A stretch of DNA of 64,000 nt from Lates calcarifer (lineage: Eukaryota; Chordata; Actinopteri; Centropomidae), in the NCBI RefSeq assembly GCF_001640805.2, contig NC_066854.1, positions 13,432,432 to 13,496,431 of the forward strand, given 5' to 3'. How positions within the stretch are numbered: position 1 is the stretch's first letter; each line of letters starts with the position of its first letter. Below are positions 1 through 11,782 of this stretch, piece by piece. The position numbers were made by a program, and so were the translations under genes. The notes under the pieces are model-generated. The model had not been told where the DNA came from. It did no database searches and worked only from the letters and a program-made list of their open reading frames with translations.

Positions 1-3000
1 TTAACCTAAAATATAAAAACCTGTTTCTTCAAATGACGGCATGCTGTGGTGTTTTATGTCTAACAGGATTACACAGTTCTGCATGGGCTACAGTGGATTG
101 TGAGGCTATAAAGCAATCTGTCTCTCTGTTGGGAAAATAAAAGAAACCTATTGCACATTGACTCAAACAATCTTCCAACACCATTGCAGACCTTTCCTTT
201 CAATGCTTTATTGAGGTCACTGCGATTGTGCTCAATTCAAATGATTCTGAATGCATCGGGGCCTTTGCACCCCCAATCGAAACAAGCTATAATGTTTGAG
301 ACCTTGTCTGTCTCTATCTCTTTCTCCTCTTCTCTCTCCTCCAAGCACTGCCATTAAATGAAAAGCAGAAAAAGATTACTGCATAATTCAAGATGCAGGG
401 GTTGAGGACCTCATTTGGGGGATATTGCATCTCTTATCCCATATTGCCGCTGAGCAAGGAGCTTTCTCCTTTACCCCCAGCTGTGGCACTTACCCACAAG
501 AAAACACTGTTCGTACTCGTGAGTGTCAGAAATGTTTAATTATCTTGTTAAGCACAAAAAGGATTTGGGTCTCAGGATCAAAGTATCATTGGAGGGAATG
601 GACTCGTATCTGTAAGCTTTGCAGACTTTAATGGAAGTGCTGCTAAGTTGATGGGGCATAAGGGTGAAATCCTGTCTTGCCCAGTCCTTATTTAATTCTT
701 ACCATTCCCATCTACTCCACTTACTTTTGTAGTTCCCTGTGTCATCCACCCATCTCAATTCCATCATTTCTTCTATAAAGTTTCTACCCAAAGAACTTTG
801 TGTTCTGGTATTTAGTGCTGCATAAATGCACAAAATAATCATTGGAAAATCCACTTTACACTCATTGAATGGGTGCCACCGTCCAGTTTGGGACAGAAAT
901 CGGGGATATAAATTTTCATATCAGTATTCTGCATTAATATCCACACCATGAATTTGAATCAGTCTGATATCTAAGATCGTGCTTTCTCGATCGAGGGATC
1001 CGGCTCACCATTGCAAAGAAACACACAAAACTGCTGGATCTACAGCTGTATAATTTATTGATTACTAAAGTGAAGATATATAGAGTGAAAATGTGAAATA
1101 AATATAAACAGAAATGTAAGGATGATCAAACTAGCATGCTTTTGTAGCCTACTTAATGTTTTCTGGATAACTTTAGAGGAGGCTGGTGTCGGCCAAAAAT
1201 CTTCAGAAAATGAAACGTTTAGATGTTTGAATTAATTCCTCACATTATTATCTTAGCTTAGCAACATTGTCAAAAAATGCAGATTTTCACCTAATTACTT
1301 ATAAGCATTTGATCAATAAAATGGTATTCCTTACACAATGATCAGACAATTATCTTATATAGTTTAAACATTAGAGGATTGTGTGCAAGGCTATCCTGGA
1401 ATGTGACGTAATTTATTTTATTTATTTACAGCCACCACATTAAACACTGAGCACTAAGTATTGATTTTGTTTTGTTTTTTTTTACTTTTTCAGATGGTTA
1501 AAATTTTATTTCATTGTTGAACTGTGGACAGTGAACGATTTGCTCAGCCCTCAATGCCCGGCTTCCTCTCTCTCTCTCTCATCCTGAGGAGGTATAAAGA
1601 CAGTCTGGACCAGAGGTAGTAAAACAAAATCCGACCACTGTCATTAGTTATCCACTTCATTTATTTGAAATATTTCCAGGCTCCAACCATTCTGCTGCTG
1701 TTGCAGCTGAAGAGGAGAATAATAGAGTCAAAACTGGTGCAAAATGATTAATATTTGCCACTAATCAGGACCGCATTCTTCAGTTATTTTTCTGGAATTA
1801 CAGATTTGAACATCACCCCCCAGTGCTGCCTCATCAGTAGAGGTCTGGGAGCATCACCTGATATCTAGTTATCTTGGATTTCTGTCTGCTCAAACTGATG
1901 TAAACAAATAGAATAACATTCATTTTGTAAGAAAGTGAAAATATTCAACAATAGTATGCTAATTAATCCTCAATAAATGTAATTCTTTTTATCTGAATGT
2001 CTGGCCCCCACGGCCCTTGGTTAACCCCCTCCATGATGGGCCACAGAAATGTGGCCATTGCATAGGAATACAAATAACCATGTACAAATTATATCTCAAG
2101 GGACTTTGTGTCTGTTTCAGTCTGGTTGTCTTGGTGATTGTATCATAATCTGTGCATTACAGATAGGCTACCTGTAGTTAAAAACAGTTGATAAAGTTTC
2201 ATAGGTGCTATAAGTTTTACAAATGCTACATTGCAGCATCAAGATGTCATTCAGATGTCATTTACTCGCCAAGAGTTGCTCCTCATTTGCATCTTAAAAG
2301 ATCAACTACATCCCTCTGACCTGTGTCACAATTTCTGTTAAAGGTGTCATCTGCCTGCCTGTGATAGTTATGCACAGAATCTATTATTTACTGGTGGTTT
2401 TTCCAACCCTTTTGTATGTTATTATATGCTTGACTTCTTTTCGGTGCAAGAATATTTCACACTGATTTATATTCCCATTGTCTGTCCTACACGTCATAAG
2501 TGGATTATGGCATTGCTTGCCTCCTCTGTTGAGGAATGCTGACTCGGCACATGTCTACCTGAACATAAAAGGTAGGCAGCCCTTGTCTGCTTATCAGCTA
2601 ACTGAACACTGCTTCCCACTAAATCCTCCAGGACATGAAATTGTTGATAAGCGCACGCTCTTGATATAGACAAACATGAGGCTCCTTATGAGGTGCTACA
2701 GCAGTGTAAAGCTTCTTGTTAACCACCCAGGTTGTTGTCATGCATTTATACTGTTGTGCTGCACAGTCATTGTAGCTGTTTCATGTAGGTGATGTGCTCT
2801 GTGTTACACAGAAAGAAGCCTAACAATGACACCTGTGGACTGTGAGACAAAACATAATGGATTTTACAGATGCATTAAATGACATTAACTCTCATAATGG
2901 TTGCTTTACTCTGTGCATGTCTTGGGATGCAGCTCTGTGTCTGAATATAGTAAACTCTCACTAGGTGTGTGTGCTGTTTGTGAGAAGCCTGATAAAGACT

Positions 3001-4117
3001 AAAGCTGGAGCAGTGCTGATGTGTGGAGCTGTGCATCCAAATATGCTTCGGTGAGCATGTGATGGAGTGGTAACACTCCATGAACGCTCTGACCTCCGTT
3101 CAGCTGAACATGAAATGAAAATGCAGTAACATGCAGACAAGGTCCATTTGAGGGGAAGGCAGTGCAATCTTTGCATCAGCGCTGCATCACATTACGGATT
3201 ATAAAGCACTGCAGGCAGCGTTTTGTTCCCAGCACAACACTGAATGTGGATTTTGGTTCCTCTTCTTTTATTGAGTGATTTGCACTGAAGCTCATCAGTG
3301 AAAGCACTTGATCATATCTGGTTTATAGGTTTTAGAAAGAGAACTCATTTGCATGGCTGTGTTTGCACAGTTTGAGTTCCAGGAAATCATATGCTCACTT
3401 AAGCCTCACAGAACAGTTTTTTGGTGTGGTTGCTGAAGAGATCATGTAACTGGTGGTTGTACTTCTGCCAGTATTTCTATCTGAGCATTCTGACAGGATA
3501 AAAATTCTTCTGATGTCTTTATAACATAGAGTGATTTGCAAAATAAAAGCACAGTCTTTAGTATTACATCATGCTACTGTTTACTGTTGCTGAGCTTAGG
3601 AATACAGCATCCTTGTCTTATGTACAGTCTGTAGGCCCAGATCATGCTAGCTACTGATGGTGAATTAGTGTTGAAAATGTACCTATGTTTTTGAAAATGT
3701 TCTCTTTTGAGAAATACAAGATGATGCTCTTAAATTACTAACAGATTACCATTCACCAAGCAGCATCACCACAGCTGATGTGTTGTAACTAAGCATTTCT
3801 TTTTAAGGTCAATACGTGTTCTGAGGCAATAGCTTTAATCACCTTTGCTCGGTTAATTGCATTTATGTGCACATGGAAACTTTGTTCAGAGAATCATTTT
3901 CCATTAGGAAGATATGGAAAACTGAGGAGAAGTATGTTTTGGGAAATTTGCTTGACCAGACTGGTTAACTGGGAGCCAGGGCATCACTGCTGGGTGTGAA
4001 TGGGTGTGGTTAGAATTGTGGTTGTTGCACCTGTAACCTATGTCTACATAGTTCTTGGAGGAAAAGAAATCCATGTTTCTTCATCAAAATGTCCCCTAAA
4101 AATACATACATAAACAC

Positions 4118-4118
<1 letters not shown>
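1..4118. other. single-copy non-coding DNA
   Basis: No gene, RNA gene or mobile element is recognised. Open frames are 60-75 codons and look random. There is a short CT run near 1567-1580. The A+T-leaning sequence and lack of repeats fit intergenic or intronic vertebrate DNA. Confidence 0.6.

Positions 4119-4153
<35 letters not shown>
4119..4153. repeat. (TAA)n microsatellite
   Basis: About eleven uninterrupted TAA/AAT units. It lies directly beside a Tc1-type transposase relic, so it may have grown from its A-rich flank. Confidence 0.95.
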
Positions 4154-4154
<1 letters not shown>

Positions 4155-4174
4155 TGATATCAGTTGAGAGCCTG

Positions 4175-4345
4175 ACACAATGATCTAGTTCCCCCTCCGT
4201 CCTTGGGGGTCTGGAGGCCAGGTCATCACCTTGGGGTCTTTGTCGTGCTCCTAGAACCATTTCTGAGCCATTTTTGTGGTGGGAGCATTGTCCTGCTGGT
4301 GGATGCCCCTGACATTGGGGAGTGCTGTTGCCATGGGGTCAAGTT
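4175..4345 (-). pseudogene. Tc1-type transposase relic
   Basis: Read on the minus strand from 4340 downward, the sequence keeps an unmistakable piece of a Tc1/mariner transposase: HQQDNAP, then AQKWF, EHDKDPKV and MTWPPD. QDNAP holds the second aspartate of the DDE/D catalytic triad in this superfamily, which cuts and pastes DNA at TA sites. Only about 55 codons of a normally ~340-codon protein remain. An in-frame stop sits between AQKWF and EHD (complement of 4251-4253) and another near 4185, and no inverted ends are visible. It is a dead fragment, from a different Tc1 subfamily than the relic near 54.7 kb. Superfamily identity is secure; the subfamily is not. Confidence 0.85.
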
Positions 4346-5372
4346 TGTGTGAAAGCCCAAGTTATTTCTATTTCTCTCAACCCTTGGTAATTTGAAGACC
4401 AGGATTTAAAAACAATCTTATACGACCCTGATGAATCAAAGAAAAGCAATAAGACATGGGAAGAGCCTTGGCTGCTGTACACAGTGTTTGCATTAGATAA
4501 AATACACAGCTTCATATAATGGCATTGTGGCTTTAATGCCACACAAAGCTCATATGTTCAATTATTGATCCCAGATTGGTATTTGATCCCATTCAGAGGG
4601 CACATTACCTCTGCCAGCATGGATGAGACCTTCAAGCAAGTGACGGATCATAGATGGAGAGAAAGAGGGAGTCAGCCCATCAAAGGCCCACCCTGGCCCC
4701 CACTCACTCCCCTTTGAGGAACAGCTTCTGAGCTCATTCCCACTGATGTAAAGCGAGCAGAGGAACCCCACTGTGAAGCCATCACATAGGTGTCATGGAC
4801 ACAGACATGGTTGGATGTGTGGCGCGCTGCCATGTCAGTGCAGCACAATGACGGGAGGTTCAAAAGCTTGTTCATATCCGGCCAACTCAGAGGCACTGCA
4901 CTTATCTATTCCTATTTAAACGCAGTCAAATGTGATAAGAGCTGTTTTCTTGGGCCCTTTTGATATTTGCATTTCAAAGCCAGCAGAACATGTGTGGCAG
5001 GAAGTGAAGAATGTGCCACAATCAGTGGTGTTAATATATGGAAATGTGGTCGCCACTCAGAGGAGCATTTTGTTTGCTGCATAAACACTGCTGACTTATC
5101 AAAATTCAAAAAGTAGAACCAATTTCCCTCTCTTGTCTCCGTGTCCTGTTTTTTCAATACTGGTGTAGATGAGAGAATGGAAAAGACTCAGTTTTCTGGG
5201 AGAGAGGAAGTCACACCGCATAAATGGCTGCTTATCAGTAGGAAGGGGTGAGGCGTAGCTAGGAGCGACGTGGAGGCCCTGGCAATGAGCTGATCTCTTC
5301 AGAATGGTCTTCCTGGTGTAGCCAGCTCACCACTTTCACTGCCGGCCATCTTCTTCCAATTCTTCCAAAATT
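4346..5372. other. single-copy non-coding DNA
   Basis: No gene or repeat is recognised. Minus-strand open frames of 67-81 codons between 4339 and 5157 have no recognisable motif and overlap one another in different frames, as expected by chance. Confidence 0.5.
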
Positions 5373-6095
5373 GAATTCAGTTCAGTTCAGTTTTATTTAT
5401 ATAGAGCTGAATGACAACAAAAGTCATCTCAAGGCACTTTTCATATAGAGCAGGTCTAGACCATACTCTTTAAAATAGGTATTTACAGAGAGAGACCCAA
5501 CAAATCCCACCATGAGCAGCACTAGGCGACAGTGGCAAGGAAAAACTTCCTTTTAAGAGGCAGAAACCTCGAGCAGAACCAGACTCAGGGTGGGTGGCCA
5601 TCTGCCTCGACTAGTTGGGTTGAGAAAGGGGTTCCGTGTAAAAAGGTGATACCAATAATACAGTAATATTAATGGTAGTAGTGATAATTAAAGTATTAAC
5701 TGCCATTAAAACTAATAGCAGTATAAGTCATTTCTAATTCTAGCAGCAGGTGTTGAGTGGAGTTGTAGGAGCAGCAGGAGACTTGTCATCACAGGTCAGA
5801 CTCTACAGCTCCAGAGGCAGAAATACCTGCAGAAAGTGACAGAAGAGGAGAGAGAGAGAGAGCACAATACTACAGGAAAGGGAAGATATTGAGTTAGTAA
5901 CATGTAACATGGGATATGAATCCATATTGAGTGGAGAGAGAGAGAGAGAGAGAGAGAAGCTCAGTGCATCATGGGAGATCTCCTGGCAGTCTAGGCCTAT
6001 AGCAGCATAACTAAGGGATGGTTCAAGCCTGAGCCAACGCTAACTATAAGCTTTATCAAAGAGGAAAGTTTCAAGCCTACTTTTAAAGGTGAGGT
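5373..6095 (+). repeat. long dispersed repeat, TTTATTTATATAG family
   Basis: The first ~265 bases (5375-5640) are near-identical to 33297-33550, including the TTTATTTATATAG start, the AGCAGGTCTAGACCATACTC core and the GGCAAGGAAAAACTTCC block. This copy runs on past the point where the other stops, through two GA-rich runs and a part ending in TTTCAAGCCTACTTTTAAA. From memory, this whole layout is a very common dispersed repeat of percomorph fishes. I cannot assign it to a repeat class: there is no coding motif, no tRNA head and no clear inverted ends. Confidence 0.8.
5850..5957. repeat. two (GA)n runs
   Basis: Two GA runs, at about 5851-5863 and 5934-5957, lie inside the dispersed repeat. 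They are probably an expandable internal part of that element, not an independent microsatellite. Confidence 0.85.
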
Positions 6096-6166
6096 CACAT
6101 ATGTAACTTCACTGTGCTTCCTGCAGCAGCCTTTGAAACATGTCCTCTGTTCCTAAGCAATTTTGA

Positions 6167-6190
6167 CCCCCCCCCCAAAAAAAAAAAAAG
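6167..6190. repeat. poly-C / poly-A tract
   Basis: A run of about ten C is followed directly by about thirteen A. It lies just past the end of the long dispersed repeat and may be a decayed tail. Confidence 0.8.
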
Positions 6191-6742
6191 TTGTCAAAAG
6201 AGGGCCACTCCAACAATATCATTAATTGATTAATTTAATTTGCATGTAAGTTTTCAAAGCAATAAATTTACCAAATCTGTATTCATGTTCTGTCTAAAAG
6301 AAGAATTAATTTTAGAATTTTAAAAAGAAACTGCAGATTTAATCTCAAAGGGATTTAAATATTTTAAATTTGAAGGTTTTTTGTTACTCATTAAAAAAAT
6401 GTTTACCTTTCATATTCCATATTTCTAGTTTCCTGCTTCAGTATCTACAGTGTTTGTTTCAGGAGCACCATAAAGTAAAGACAGCACTCCTCGGTGTGAG
6501 AGTAATGAGCTACTTGAAACTAAGCAAAGTCCATTCCCAAAAGTCAGGATTATAGAAATACTGAGCTCATGAGTTTTAACTCCACTGGTGCAACTTCAGC
6601 CTTCTATGAAATAGTTGACTAGCTAACTCAAAAAGTCTGTGTTTGTATATTATCAATTAACTTCTGGAGTATATTTCTTGTAGATTTTATCTCCCTCCAC
6701 AATGCTGTTTCGAGGCCTTCACTGGAATATAAGTCTCACAAA
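6191..6742. other. single-copy non-coding DNA
   Basis: A+T-rich sequence in which I see no gene or repeat. Confidence 0.5.
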
Positions 6743-7166
6743 TCCACATTAAATATCTCTTATGCTCACTACAAACTACCTGAGTCAGTCTTAAATCTGA
6801 CTGTAACTGTTGGTCACCTGGTTAGTTACTTAAGAGCAAACAATACTGAGGACAAGAGCTTGGTGTCCTCAGGTAGGTAGGTAACCCAGCCCTGACTACA
6901 CAACTTTAATCCCTAGAGATAAAATCATCCATTTTGTGATCTCCGTGAAAAAATCAAATCAAATGAAATTGTAGAATAAGATGTTTAAAGAGACTTACAG
7001 AATAAACAGATCATGCATGATCGTGTTCACTGATTGGTGAAGATGGACCTGGGCTCATGATACTATTGTTGCTTTATTACTGTACTTTTATACAGAGGCA
7101 ACGGCCTAATCAGACTTTACTACCTCTGGAGTTTGCTTAAGTGCATGGATGGCAGAAAGAGCAAAT
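6743..7166 (+). repeat. local duplication, copy 1
   Basis: This ~424 bp segment recurs at 8788-9239 in the same orientation and at high identity. Shared blocks include TCCACATTAAATATCTC at the left and GATGGCAGAAAGAGCAAAT at the right. Copy 1 has a single CTACCTGAGTCAGT unit and carries 6845-6869 in the opposite orientation to copy 2. No coding motif is present. It is either a duplication of local DNA or two copies of an unrecognised mobile element. Confidence 0.9.
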
Positions 7167-7949
7167 ACATTCAGAAAAATGTATGAGTGTTTATGAAAAC
7201 AGTAGGTTATAAAAGCAGAATTTGTCATTTAGTCTTCACCTTTCTTTCTTAATGGACCATTTTATGCTGATCAAAGTATTGTTGAACACAAAAGTGACTT
7301 TCCAGGTGTGCATGAGTTGAAAAGCAGGTCTTTTACTTATTTTTCTCTCTGAAAACACAGAAACACAAGCACATCAGCACGACAACATTGCAAAATTCAG
7401 GCTGTCTGGGGGTCCACTCATTAATTAATGTTGACCTGCAGTGGGCTTAAAGGACCCCTAAGCTGCCCTGAAGTGCCTGTGTGAGCTTTACTCCTTGTAA
7501 CCATTTATTACCCCCACTGAAAATAATAGCTGCTCTCGTAAATGCACATATCAGATCACAAAGAAACAAAAATAACAACAACAAAATAATCAGCATATAG
7601 TACAGTTAAAACACAATATGAGAATGAGAATGGGGGGTATCCGTCCACACTACCAAATTTACCATGAGTCCCACAGTATTCCAACTGGATTTTGGTTATT
7701 ACTGAACAAAGAAGGCTGTAATGTTTCTTGACAGATGTTTAGTCAGAATAAAGAAAATCCAGAATACTGGTAGTGTAGAAATTAAGCTTTAGGCTTACTG
7801 AATCAACACACTGAAGAAGTGTATCATAGGATTATGGTGATTACTAATCAAAATCACATGTTTAGTCTCTCTGCATGAAGACTGGACACACTCCATGCCT
7901 CACCAGTGCAGAGGAGCTTGTACTGTCGCAGGACACAATGTTTGTGCCT
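7167..7949. other. single-copy non-coding DNA
   Basis: No gene or repeat recognised; A+T-rich spacer between the two copies of the local duplication. Confidence 0.5.
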
Positions 7950-8240
7950 GTTTTAATTGTACCGTAGCCCATATATCTCCCATTACTCTGTGAGCTCTGC
8001 CACCTCTCTCAGCTCATCTATAATTCAGTGTGAGTGCGCTCCTTGACACAGTGCAATTAATTAGTCTTTTTGTTCATTAAAGGCATGGCTTTTAGAAGAC
8101 CATCATGTTTTATTTTTGTTTTAATTACTTTGTGCTTTGGCAGGCTTCTATTTCAAAGATTTATGGAAGGCAGGCCCCGACCACTATCCAATTAGAAGGA
8201 GACCTCCTTGTTTATCCACCCTGACGAGTAGAACCGGACA
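7950..8240. promoter_or_regulatory. candidate conserved non-coding element
   Basis: Single-copy, without simple repeats or in-window relatives. It has homeodomain-type core sites (CAATTAATTAG, TTTAATTAC, CAATTAG) spaced over ~150 bp. Such texture is typical of vertebrate developmental enhancers. This is inference from composition only; no conservation has been tested. Confidence 0.25.
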
Positions 8241-8755
8241 TGTAATATGGCTTTCAAAGTAAGGGAGAAGTGGAACTCTGTGCAAATGTGCAATTCATTT
8301 TACATGTGATGTAGTGAGGTTTTGCATGCCTTGAAATGATCTTCAGTTGCTTTGGGTCAATTGATTTTCCATTCAGCTGAAAACCACCAAGAGACTCATA
8401 ATGTGTGAGTGTTGGTGCACAGCCTGTTGGATCTGTGTGTGCTGTGCACTGCAGAACCTGGCAACAGTGTAGACAAGTTTGACAAGAAGATAAAAGGACA
8501 CATTATGTTCACTCTAATGCATCAGCTAACACTGATTTTCGTGCTTTAATATAATGAATGAAAACTAATGGCTGCCTGGAAGGTCAGAGACAAACGATGG
8601 AATACTCAGGAGCTGGCTATGATTTTATTAAATGAACAAAAACGCTCATATATATTAAAGTGTATTTCAGGCTGATAAAGCTGGTGAGGAAGCTATGTGC
8701 CAGCACAGTGTTTTACCTATCACAAATATATATATTTTTGGACCAAGCTAGGCTC
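8241..8755. other. single-copy non-coding DNA
   Basis: Nothing recognised beyond a short TA run near 8727. Confidence 0.5.
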
Positions 8756-8783
8756 CAGTGTTTTACTGCCACTATAACCGAAA
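8756..8783 (+). repeat. left direct repeat flanking copy 2
   Basis: About 28 bases starting CAGTGTTTTACTGCCACT recur at 9241-9268 with two differences. The pair closely brackets copy 2 of the local duplication and is absent around copy 1. Confidence 0.8.
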
Positions 8784-8787
8784 AGTT

Positions 8788-9239
8788 TCCACATTAAATA
8801 TCTCTTATGCTCACTACAAACTACCTGAGTCAGTCTACCTGAGTCAGTCTTAAAAACCTGCTGTTGGTCCCCTGGTTAGTTATTTAAGAGCAAACAATAG
8901 GACACCAAGCTCTTGTCCTCAGTGGTTGGTAGGGTCCTGTCCACAGATCAGCAACAGGAGTTTCACTTCACTGCAAGGATTAAGGCCAGATTACACAACT
9001 TTAATTCTTAGAGATAAAATCATCCATTTTGTGATCTCCATGAAAAATCAAATCAAATGAAATTGTAGAATAAGATGTTACAGAATAAACAGATCAGGCA
9101 TGATCGTGTTCACTGATTGGTGAAGATAGACCTGGGCTCATGATACTATTATTGCTTTATTACTGTACTTTTATACAGAGGCAACGGCCTTATTAGACTT
9201 TACTAACCCTGGAGTGCATGGATGGCAGAAAGAGCAAAT
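8788..9239 (+). repeat. local duplication, copy 2
   Basis: Second copy of the segment at 6743-7166. It differs by a 14-bp tandem doubling of CTACCTGAGTCAGT (8821-8848), by an exactly inverted 25-bp block (8899-8923), and by ~40 extra bases around 8935-8990. It is tightly flanked by 28-bp direct repeats, which suggests this copy arrived here and copy 1 is at the older site. No reading frame is shared between copies. Confidence 0.9.
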
Positions 9240-9240
9240 G

Positions 9241-9268
9241 CAGTGTTTTACTGCCACTGTAACAGAAA
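9241..9268 (+). repeat. right direct repeat flanking copy 2
   Basis: Partner of 8756-8783, with differences only near its 3' end (GTAACAGAAA against ATAACCGAAA). It is longer than a normal transposon target duplication. Confidence 0.8.
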
Positions 9269-10079
9269 GCATAAGAAAAACACTTTGTTGTAGGTCATGT
9301 GATACAGTTTTTACTTCTTATCAAATACTGTTCTTGTTACAGCAAGACATCGTCATTACTGTGCCATATCAGAACTTTAAACTTATTTCATTAAATGAAG
9401 ATGTTTTGTGCAACAAGTTAGTAGCTAAAAGAAAAAAGTTAATTGGTCAGGACAGTGGAGTGTTAATGACCCTGCAGTAAGACCAGAATAATTTTCATAC
9501 AATACAGTGTCTGTTTACTTCCAGTATATAGTCAAACCACATGAAAACTCTGACTGGATCTTTCTCTTTTTTCTTTTCTTCTTTCTTATAAATAACATGT
9601 ACCATCCTCACTCTCCCACATCATGTGGAGAAAATGCCATCTTTGTTTTTGGATGGAACCTGATTTACAGTCACATTAAAGCCAAATGAATCATTTCTAA
9701 AAACAATTCCAAAACAACAGCCTTTTTGTGACTGTCTCCAGTTATCATATATTAAAAGACAGAGCTGTTCTCTGTCACTTTCCTTTGAAATCTGGACACA
9801 GTGAACAGAAAACTGCACGGAATGACCCAGGTACCCTTCTAAAGAAACACACAACAATGACTGAAGTATCAACAAGTCAGACAGCAAGTCAAACATTCAA
9901 AAGTCTCAGTCAGGGACAAGCCTGGGGATATAAACACATACTGAGTCTTCTACATAGCAGGAACAGACAGAAGTCTTACAGCTATAAAAGGAGCAGGTTT
10001 CTTTAGCTGTGAGGGTGATGCTATACCAGATGTTACAGGATTTCATTTAAAGCCAGATCTATCATTTCAACATAAAATA
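9269..10079. other. single-copy non-coding DNA
   Basis: Two overlapping ~90-codon frames on opposite strands near 9621-10006 share the same DNA and show no motif. I regard both as chance. Confidence 0.5.
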
Positions 10080-10340
10080 TCCCAGCATGCCCCCTTCTGT
10101 GTATTTTTATCTTTCCCTGGGCAGCGTTTGGTGTCAAATGCAGCATAAACGTCGAGCTCTGCCGCCTCAACACCCCTTGCCCTCATTAATTGTACCTTAA
10201 GTGACACTAAACGCAAGCAGTGAAACTGCTCAGGTGCCTCTGTCGGCAGGAGGATTCCTCACTTCACAGGACTGCTTTTAATTATTCGTGCAGTCATTAA
10301 GTGTTGATAAACCTCCAGAGCGATCCCAACTAAACATCTG
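10080..10340. promoter_or_regulatory. candidate conserved non-coding element
   Basis: Single-copy and free of simple repeats, with CATTAATTG, TTTTAATTATT and CATTAAG cores. Enhancer-like texture only; no cross-species evidence is available here. Confidence 0.2.
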
Positions 10341-10940
10341 TGGTTCTACCATGTGCAGACCCAGCAGCCATGTTTGACACGTCCCTGTGGAACGATAGAT
10401 GGTTTGGAGGAAGTCAACAAACAGCTGAACTCTTCTGAAGAATGAGAGTTTATAACATCAGGATTCATCCAAACCTCACTTCTTAGAGCATTGTTATCAA
10501 CACTTGTTGTAGAGGAAGTCAAACATCATCCTTCTCCTCTATGTATGTGGGACCCAGTTTGTCTGAGTGGTCATCAGAATTCAGTGATTTAAAGGTCATT
10601 AGTAATTATAAATGTTGCAGCTGCATCCATTATTGCATTACAATCACTTCTTACCGGTTCAACCATGTTGTCTAGATGTTGAAATGTCTTGACGGAGTAA
10701 AACTGTTAATGAGAAAAGCCTACTGAAGCTTTACTCTGAGCCATTCAGCAACTGTACAGACAAATGAAACATTTTACAAAATACAGAAATCTCTTCAGCT
10801 CAGCTGTAGAATTACCTGTATTACCCTGTAGTCTTTCCAAGGACAGTTCATGAATAGATTTTTTTCCCTTCAATTTACTACATGATAGCTTTTATATTTA
10901 TTCTATTATCAAAAGAAAAGAAAGTCTTCTGTCTGTCAGT
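10341..10940. other. single-copy non-coding DNA
   Basis: No gene or repeat recognised. Confidence 0.5.
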
Positions 10941-10995
10941 CAGCTGGGATTGGCTCCAGCCCCCTGCACCCCTCAAAGGATGGATGGAGAGAATA
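10941..10995 (+). repeat. SINE/LINE tail fragment
   Basis: CAGCTGGGATTGGCTCCAGC followed by a C-rich stretch and GGATGGATGGA matches the tail of the SINE copies at 13436 (minus strand) and 47007. Only ~55 bases remain, so it may come from the SINE or from the LINE with a similar tail. Confidence 0.65.
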
Positions 10996-11181
10996 AGTCT
11001 GATGATCTTCCATTTTATTGAACTAAATGCAGAATTTAAAAAGTGTCAGTGTCTCCTCCTAACATGTCCTGTACCATGAACACACACTGTTGTTTAGTTT
11101 GACTCAGCCCCACATGCACGTGCTGCTGTTCCAAATGTTTGTCTGATAAAAACCACAGTGAGCAGCTGTTTTTAAAAATGA

Positions 11182-11183
11182 AA

Positions 11184-11229
<46 letters not shown>

Positions 11230-11230
11230 T
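11182..11230. repeat. compound (CT)n(AT)n microsatellite
   Basis: About eleven CT units pass directly into about twelve TA units. The TA half is self-complementary and could extrude as a cruciform. Confidence 0.95.
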
Positions 11231-11486
11231 GTGTGGTGTGTTTAAAAGTATTGTAGTTTAAAACATTCAAAAACTAACTTAAACATGTATATTTGTTGTT
11301 GTATAAGAAAATATCATGAAGGTTTATTAAGGTAAAGGTCCTCAGGTCTTTGCTGAGTAGTAGTAGGTGTATGGGACCACTTCTGTCCCTGCAGTCAGTT
11401 TCTCCTGGTTAGGATCCCTTCAGTGTCGATCGTTCAAGAGGTTCTGAAACCAGTAAAAACACTGAATAAAGCAGATTCACTTTAAA

Positions 11487-11782
11487 AATCTAGTAGTTAC
11501 TAGTAGTAGGCATTTTAACTAGTAGCACTAGTAAGGTCAAAACACTCCTACTATGGAAAGCCCTTTGGGCATTTATTACATAACCTTGATATCAGGTGTC
11601 ATTTTCCTTTACTAGTTGGACAAAGTTCCGCACTAGCTGGACATCTGTGCGCACTAGTTCACGACTATGTTCAACTAGTTCGATGCTTACTCTTACTAGT
11701 CATCATTTGACATTAACTAGTGAAACTTTTGTCCAACTAGTTTGCATCTAAGCCTTACTAGTAAGGCCTTATGCCGCACTAG
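11487..11782. repeat. phased ACTAGT array, 21-bp period
   Basis: Nine ACTAG cores (seven of them full ACTAGT) start at 11611, 11632, 11653, 11674, 11695, 11716, 11736, 11757 and 11778: spacings of 21 with a single 20. The ~15 bases between cores vary. Because ACTAGT is its own complement, units can be read either way: the unit at 11611 (TGGACAAAGTT) reappears inverted before 11736 (AACTTTTGTCCA), and AAGGC-type units at 11757 and 11736 are inverted relatives. Three further ACTAGT lie at 11499, 11518 and 11527. No coding potential is seen. Function and family are unknown to me; a cluster of transposase- or protein-binding sites within a non-autonomous element is the simplest guess. Confidence 0.85.
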
